Assembly (NCBI GenBank): GCA_017619905.1
Contig: JAFZRK010000067.1
Coordinates: 1 to 8,267 of the forward strand
Direction: 5' to 3'
Origin: Bacillota bacterium
GTDB lineage: Bacteria > Bacillota > Clostridia > Peptostreptococcales > Anaerovoracaceae
DNA: 8,267 bases
The notes beneath the pieces are model-generated. The model saw only the letters and a program-made list of their open reading frames with translations. It did no database searches and was not told the origin of the DNA. The position numbers and the translations under genes are program-made. Shown here piece after piece: positions 5,304 to 8,267 of the stretch (its first letter is position 1; each line of letters starts with the position of its first letter).

Positions 5304-7788
5304 TGTCCGAATTCTCCAGTCCCAGCATCTTTACTGCGTCTTCGCGCATCTTGTATTTGAGGATCTTGCCCGCCGCGTTCATTGGGAAGGCGTCCACAAA
5401 ACTAATATACCGCGGCACCTTGTGGCGCGCAAGTCTTTCCATGCAGAACTGCTTAATGTCTTCCTCCGTGGCTGTGCTGCCCTCGTGAAGAACTATGCAC
5501 GCCATGGCTTCCTCGCCGTATTTCTTGTCCGGCACGCCTATCACCTGAACGTCCTTTACGTCCGGACAGGTGTAAAGGAACTCTTCTATCTCCTTGGGGT
5601 AAATGTTCTCTCCGCCGCGGATTATCATGTCCTTAAGGCGTCCTGTGACGCGGTAGTTGCCGTCCGCGTCGCGGCAGCAGAGGTCCCCGGAGTGGAGCCA
5701 TCCATCGGCATCCACGGTCTCCGCGGTCGCCTCGGGCATCTTGTAGTAGCCCTTCATGGTGTTGTAGCCGCGGCTGCAGAATTCGCCGTTTACTCCGTCC
5801 GGAACTTCCTCGCCGGTCTCAGGGTCAATCACCTTGCACTGCACGTGGGGGAAGGCATAGCCGACGGTCTCCGTGCGCAGCATGATGTCGTCCGTCCACG
5901 CGGACATGGTGCTTCCGGGGGAGCTCTCGGTCTGGCCGTAGACGCTTATTATTCCTGTCATGTTCATCTCGTCCGGCTGTGCGGCGCGGCGCATCAGTTC
6001 GGGCGGGCAGCCGGATCCGGCCATTATGCCCGTGCGCATGTGCGAAAAGTCCGTCTTCCTGTAGTTCGGGTGGTTGAACATGGCAATGAACATGGTGGGC
6101 ACGCCGTTGAAGCAGGTTATCTTCTCCTGGTCTATGCACGCCAGCGAGGCCTTTGCAGAGAAGTAGGGCATGGGGCTCATCGTTGCGCCGTGCGTCATTG
6201 AGGACGTCATGGAGAGCACCATTCCGAAGCAGTGGAACATTGGCACCTGTATCATCATGCGGTCGGCAGTGGAAAGCCCCATGCGGTCGCCTATGCACTT
6301 GCCGTTGTTGACCACGTTGTAGTGTGTGAGCATTACGCCCTTGGGGAATCCGGTGGTGCCGGAAGTGTACTGCATGTTGCACACGTCGTTGGTCTTCACT
6401 TTCGCGGCCATCCGCAGTATCTCTTCTCTGGGGACCAGCTGCGCACGGTCCATGGCCTCCTCGAACGTCAGGCAGCCGGGGTCCTTGTAACCGACGGTAA
6501 TGATGTTGCGAAGGAACGGCAGACGCTTGCAGTGCAGCGGTTCTCCCGGTTTGCTGTCCTTTATCTCCGGGCAGAGCTCGTTTATTATTTGGCGGTAGTT
6601 GGAGTCCAGCGCGGACTCGATCATCACTATCGTGTGCGTGTCCGACTGGCGGAACAGATACTCCGCCTCGTGGATCTTGTACGCGGTGTTTACGGTGACC
6701 AGAACGGCGCCTATCTTGGTGGCGGCCCAGAAGGTTATGTACCAGGCGGGGACGTTGGTCGCCCAGATGGCTACCTTGCTGCCTGCCTTAACGCCCAGCG
6801 ACACCAGCGCTCTTGCGAAGTTGTCCACATCCTCGCGGAACTGCTCGTAGGTGCGCGTGTAGTCCAGGGTCGTGTATTTGAAAGCGTACTGGTTGGGGAA
6901 CTCCTCCACCACACGGTCCAGGACCTGAGGGAAGGTGAGGTCTATCAGTTCGTCCTTCTTCCAGATGTACTCGCCCGTGCCGTCGTGGTTCAGGTAGAGC
7001 GTGCGGCGGTTGGTGCGCGTGCTCTCGAAGCGGCTCATGTAGCTTACGAAATGCGGGAATATAATGCTGTAGTCGGAAAGTTCCGTCTCCCAGTCCGGTT
7101 TCCATTCCAGCGAAACGAAACCCGCGTAGTCTATGGAGGAAAGGGCGCGCATCATCTCGTCAATGGGAAGGTAACCTTCGCCGATAAGGCAGTAGCGTCC
7201 GTTTTTATCTCCGTCGCGAAGGTGTACGTGCTTAACGTAGCCGCCCAGGTTCTTTATGGTGGTGTCCGCGGTCTCGCCGGATTCGAAGTGCGTGTGGTGC
7301 ATGTCCCAGCACACAGCAAGATCATCGTCCGCGAAACCGTCCAGCATGGCTGCCAGGCGGGCAGTATCCGAGTAGATGCCCTTGGTCTTTATGAGTATGG
7401 TTATCTTCGCTTCTTTTGCTGCGGGCAGGATGCGGGAAATGACCGCTTTCGCTATGTCTTCCTGCTCGGACATGACTTCCGCGCAGACGTAGTGCACGCG
7501 CATGGAATGAGCGGTCTCAATGTTCCACAGCATGTCGTCTTCCGCGCCGGACTTGGTCAGGTCTATTGAAGTATCCAGGCAGACGACTTCTATGCCGCTG
7601 TCCCTTAAGGAACGTATGGTGGCGTTCATGCTGTAGGCGTGGAGCGGGGCGTTCTTCTGGAAGAGGTCCGGATGTATGTGAAGGTCGTAGAGTTCTATGC
7701 CCTTGAAGCGCATCTCGGACGCGGCGCCCAGAAGCTCATCCGCGGGCAGGAAGTACCAGCCCCTTGTAGAGTACGAGAGCTTCATCAT
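5296..7788 (-). CDS. Xylose-isomerase-like TIM barrel fused to acyl-CoA ligase
   Basis: 830 residues in two domains. Residues ~1-255 are a sugar-phosphate isomerase/epimerase-type (AP endonuclease 2 family) TIM barrel: KGIELYD 29-35, WDMHHTH 161-167, HVHLRDGD 187-194, SLEWKP 226-231. Family metal ligands Asp162, His189 and Glu228 appear present, but the strand-5 glutamate position reads Lys134 (ILIKTKG), so the metal site may be altered. Residues ~280-825 are a full acyl-CoA ligase of the FadD-like class: YTSGTTGFPKG 474-484, YGQTE 617-621, GWLHSGD 696-702, GRLKDMIIRGGENIYP 716-731, catalytic Lys808 in NAAGKILKYK. The ligase is expected to make an acyl-CoA from a free acid; neither substrate is evident. 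It follows leuA with a 4-bp ATGA overlap and overlaps the next gene by 8 bp. The product ends in TAA. The frame is continuous with no sign of sequence error at the fusion, so a true two-domain protein is likely. The barrel could be catalytic or a binding module. Confidence 0.93.
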   Translation of the reverse strand: MMKLSYSTRGWYFLPADELLGAASEMRFKGIELYDLHIHPDLFQKNAPLHAYSMNATIRSLRDSGIEVVCLDTSIDLTKSGAEDDMLWNIETAHSMRVHYVCAEVMSEQEDIAKAVISRILPAAKEAKITILIKTKGIYSDTARLAAMLDGFADDDLAVCWDMHHTHFESGETADTTIKNLGGYVKHVHLRDGDKNGRYCLIGEGYLPIDEMMRALSSIDYAGFVSLEWKPDWETELSDYSIIFPHFVSYMSRFESTRTNRRTLYLNHDGTGEYIWKKDELIDLTFPQVLDRVVEEFPNQYAFKYTTLDYTRTYEQFREDVDNFARALVSLGVKAGSKVAIWATNVPAWYITFWAATKIGAVLVTVNTAYKIHEAEYLFRQSDTHTIVMIESALDSNYRQIINELCPEIKDSKPGEPLHCKRLPFLRNIITVGYKDPGCLTFEEAMDRAQLVPREEILRMAAKVKTNDVCNMQYTSGTTGFPKGVMLTHYNVVNNGKCIGDRMGLSTADRMMIQVPMFHCFGMVLSMTSSMTHGATMSPMPYFSAKASLACIDQEKITCFNGVPTMFIAMFNHPNYRKTDFSHMRTGIMAGSGCPPELMRRAAQPDEMNMTGIISVYGQTESSPGSTMSAWTDDIMLRTETVGYAFPHVQCKVIDPETGEEVPDGVNGEFCSRGYNTMKGYYKMPEATAETVDADGWLHSGDLCCRDADGNYRVTGRLKDMIIRGGENIYPKEIEEFLYTCPDVKDVQVIGVPDKKYGEEAMACIVLHEGSTATEEDIKQFCMERLARHKVPRYISFVDAFPMNAAGKILKYKMREDAVKMLGLENSDNA

Positions 7789-8267
7789 TCTTCCTCCTCG
7801 TAGGCGATCTTATTGAGCGCGTTTATGTAGGCGCGGATGCTGGATCCGATTATGTCGGTCGAGATGCCTCGTCCTGAGTAGAGCTTTCCGCCGGCGCGCA
7901 GCTTTACTATGGCTTCGCCCATGGCCTCGCGGCCTTCGGTGACTGCCTGGATCTGGAAGTCGTCCAGCTCGTAGTGGCGGCCCGCTATCTGTTCTATCGC
8001 AAGGAACGACGCGTCCACGGGGCCGTCGCCTATGGCAACGCTTTCCTTAAGATCGCCGTTCTTTCTGAGCCTTATATGGGCCGTGGCGGAAATGGTGTTT
8101 CCGGAGTTTATGATGTAGTCCTCTATCTTGTAAGTGGGGGGCACCTGCATGGCGGAGGAGGCGACTATCGCGTCCAGCTCCCTTGCGGATACCTTTTCCT
8201 TTTTGGCCGCTATGGTCTTGAAGCGCTCGTAGACTTTTATCTTGTCTTCCTCGGAGAGGTCGTATCC
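7785..8267 (-). CDS. leuA: 2-isopropylmalate synthase, C-terminal part (5' end beyond window)
   Basis: 160 codons enter from the right edge and end at TGA 7785-7787. The first ~35 residues (GYDLSEEDKI, then KVYERFKTIA) match the linker before the regulatory domain. The remainder is the LeuA allosteric/dimer domain: GDGPVDA at fragment residues 80-86, VTEGREAMGEAIVKL at 109-123, GRGISTDIIGSSIRAYINAL at 132-151. The enzyme condenses 2-ketoisovalerate with acetyl-CoA, the first committed step of leucine synthesis; this domain binds leucine for feedback inhibition. The internal Met at 8150 is not the start, since the domain continues upstream. A related synthase with the same domain, such as citramalate synthase, cannot be excluded without the catalytic part. 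It heads or precedes the operon with the isomerase-ligase fusion. Confidence 0.88.
   Translation of the reverse strand, partial: GYDLSEEDKIKVYERFKTIAAKKEKVSARELDAIVASSAMQVPPTYKIEDYIINSGNTISATAHIRLRKNGDLKESVAIGDGPVDASFLAIEQIAGRHYELDDFQIQAVTEGREAMGEAIVKLRAGGKLYSGRGISTDIIGSSIRAYINALNKIAYEEEE
7793..7798 (-). promoter_or_regulatory. Ribosome binding site AGGAGG that bears on the fusion gene start
   Basis: AGGAGG lies inside the last leuA codons. It is 4 nt from the first ATG (7788) but 7 nt from the second, adjacent ATG (7785), a better spacing. Translation may therefore start at the second methionine, which overlaps the leuA TGA by one base (TGATG). Either way the genes are translationally coupled. 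Confidence 0.7.

Noticed and set aside
4999..7569. Two overlapping long plus-strand frames (4999-6201 and 6232-7569)
   Set aside because: Both are antisense to the isomerase-ligase fusion, with no recognisable motifs and no plausible starts.
1..8267. CRISPR array, tRNA, rRNA or insertion sequence
   Set aside because: No regular repeat-spacer pattern, cloverleaf, transposase motif or terminal inverted repeat was seen on either strand.

Overview
The window looks like chromosome of an anaerobic Gram-positive bacterium (Bacillota, Clostridia-like). The evidence is a canonical T-box riboswitch, strong AGGAGG-type ribosome binding sites, sigma-A-like promoters, and moderately GC-rich coding DNA that often uses AAG and ATA codons. 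I cannot place it to genus. Every gene I can support lies on the minus strand, so transcription runs from high to low coordinates.

Right part (8267 to 4535), one tightly packed operon: the 3' end of leuA (2-isopropylmalate synthase, C-terminal regulatory domain), then an 830-residue fusion of a xylose-isomerase-like TIM barrel with a complete acyl-CoA ligase, then two small paralogous membrane proteins, each with two predicted membrane segments and a long acidic tail. All three junctions overlap (4, 8 and 29 bp), which suggests translational coupling.

Middle (4534 to 4120): a strong promoter (TTGACA, 17 bp, TAATAT) followed by a complete T-box leader with Stem I, AG bulge, T-box core and an alternative 13-bp terminator with seven U. 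By hand folding the specifier codon is AUC, so the leader should respond to uncharged isoleucine tRNA.

Left part (4119 to 1): two tandem paralogous genes encoding the same rare architecture, an XRE-type helix-turn-helix, a cupin and a full-length acyl-CoA synthetase. The first, directly under the T-box, has an in-frame UGA at codon 504, exactly where its paralog has a cysteine codon (TGC). All synthetase motifs after it are intact. It is either a candidate selenocysteine codon or a recent nonsense mutation or sequence error. The second gene has its own promoter, with a 10-bp-arm palindrome over the -10 element, and runs off the left edge.

Working idea (inference): three acyl-CoA ligase domains sit beside leuA and an isoleucine-type T-box. 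A gene induced by isoleucine starvation should help supply isoleucine. An acyl-CoA ligase could do so by activating 2-methylbutyrate for reductive carboxylation to the isoleucine keto acid, with the paralogs handling related branched or aryl acids. The fused HTH and cupin domains suggest that the ligase also senses its substrate or product and regulates transcription. No carboxylating ferredoxin oxidoreductase is visible in the window.
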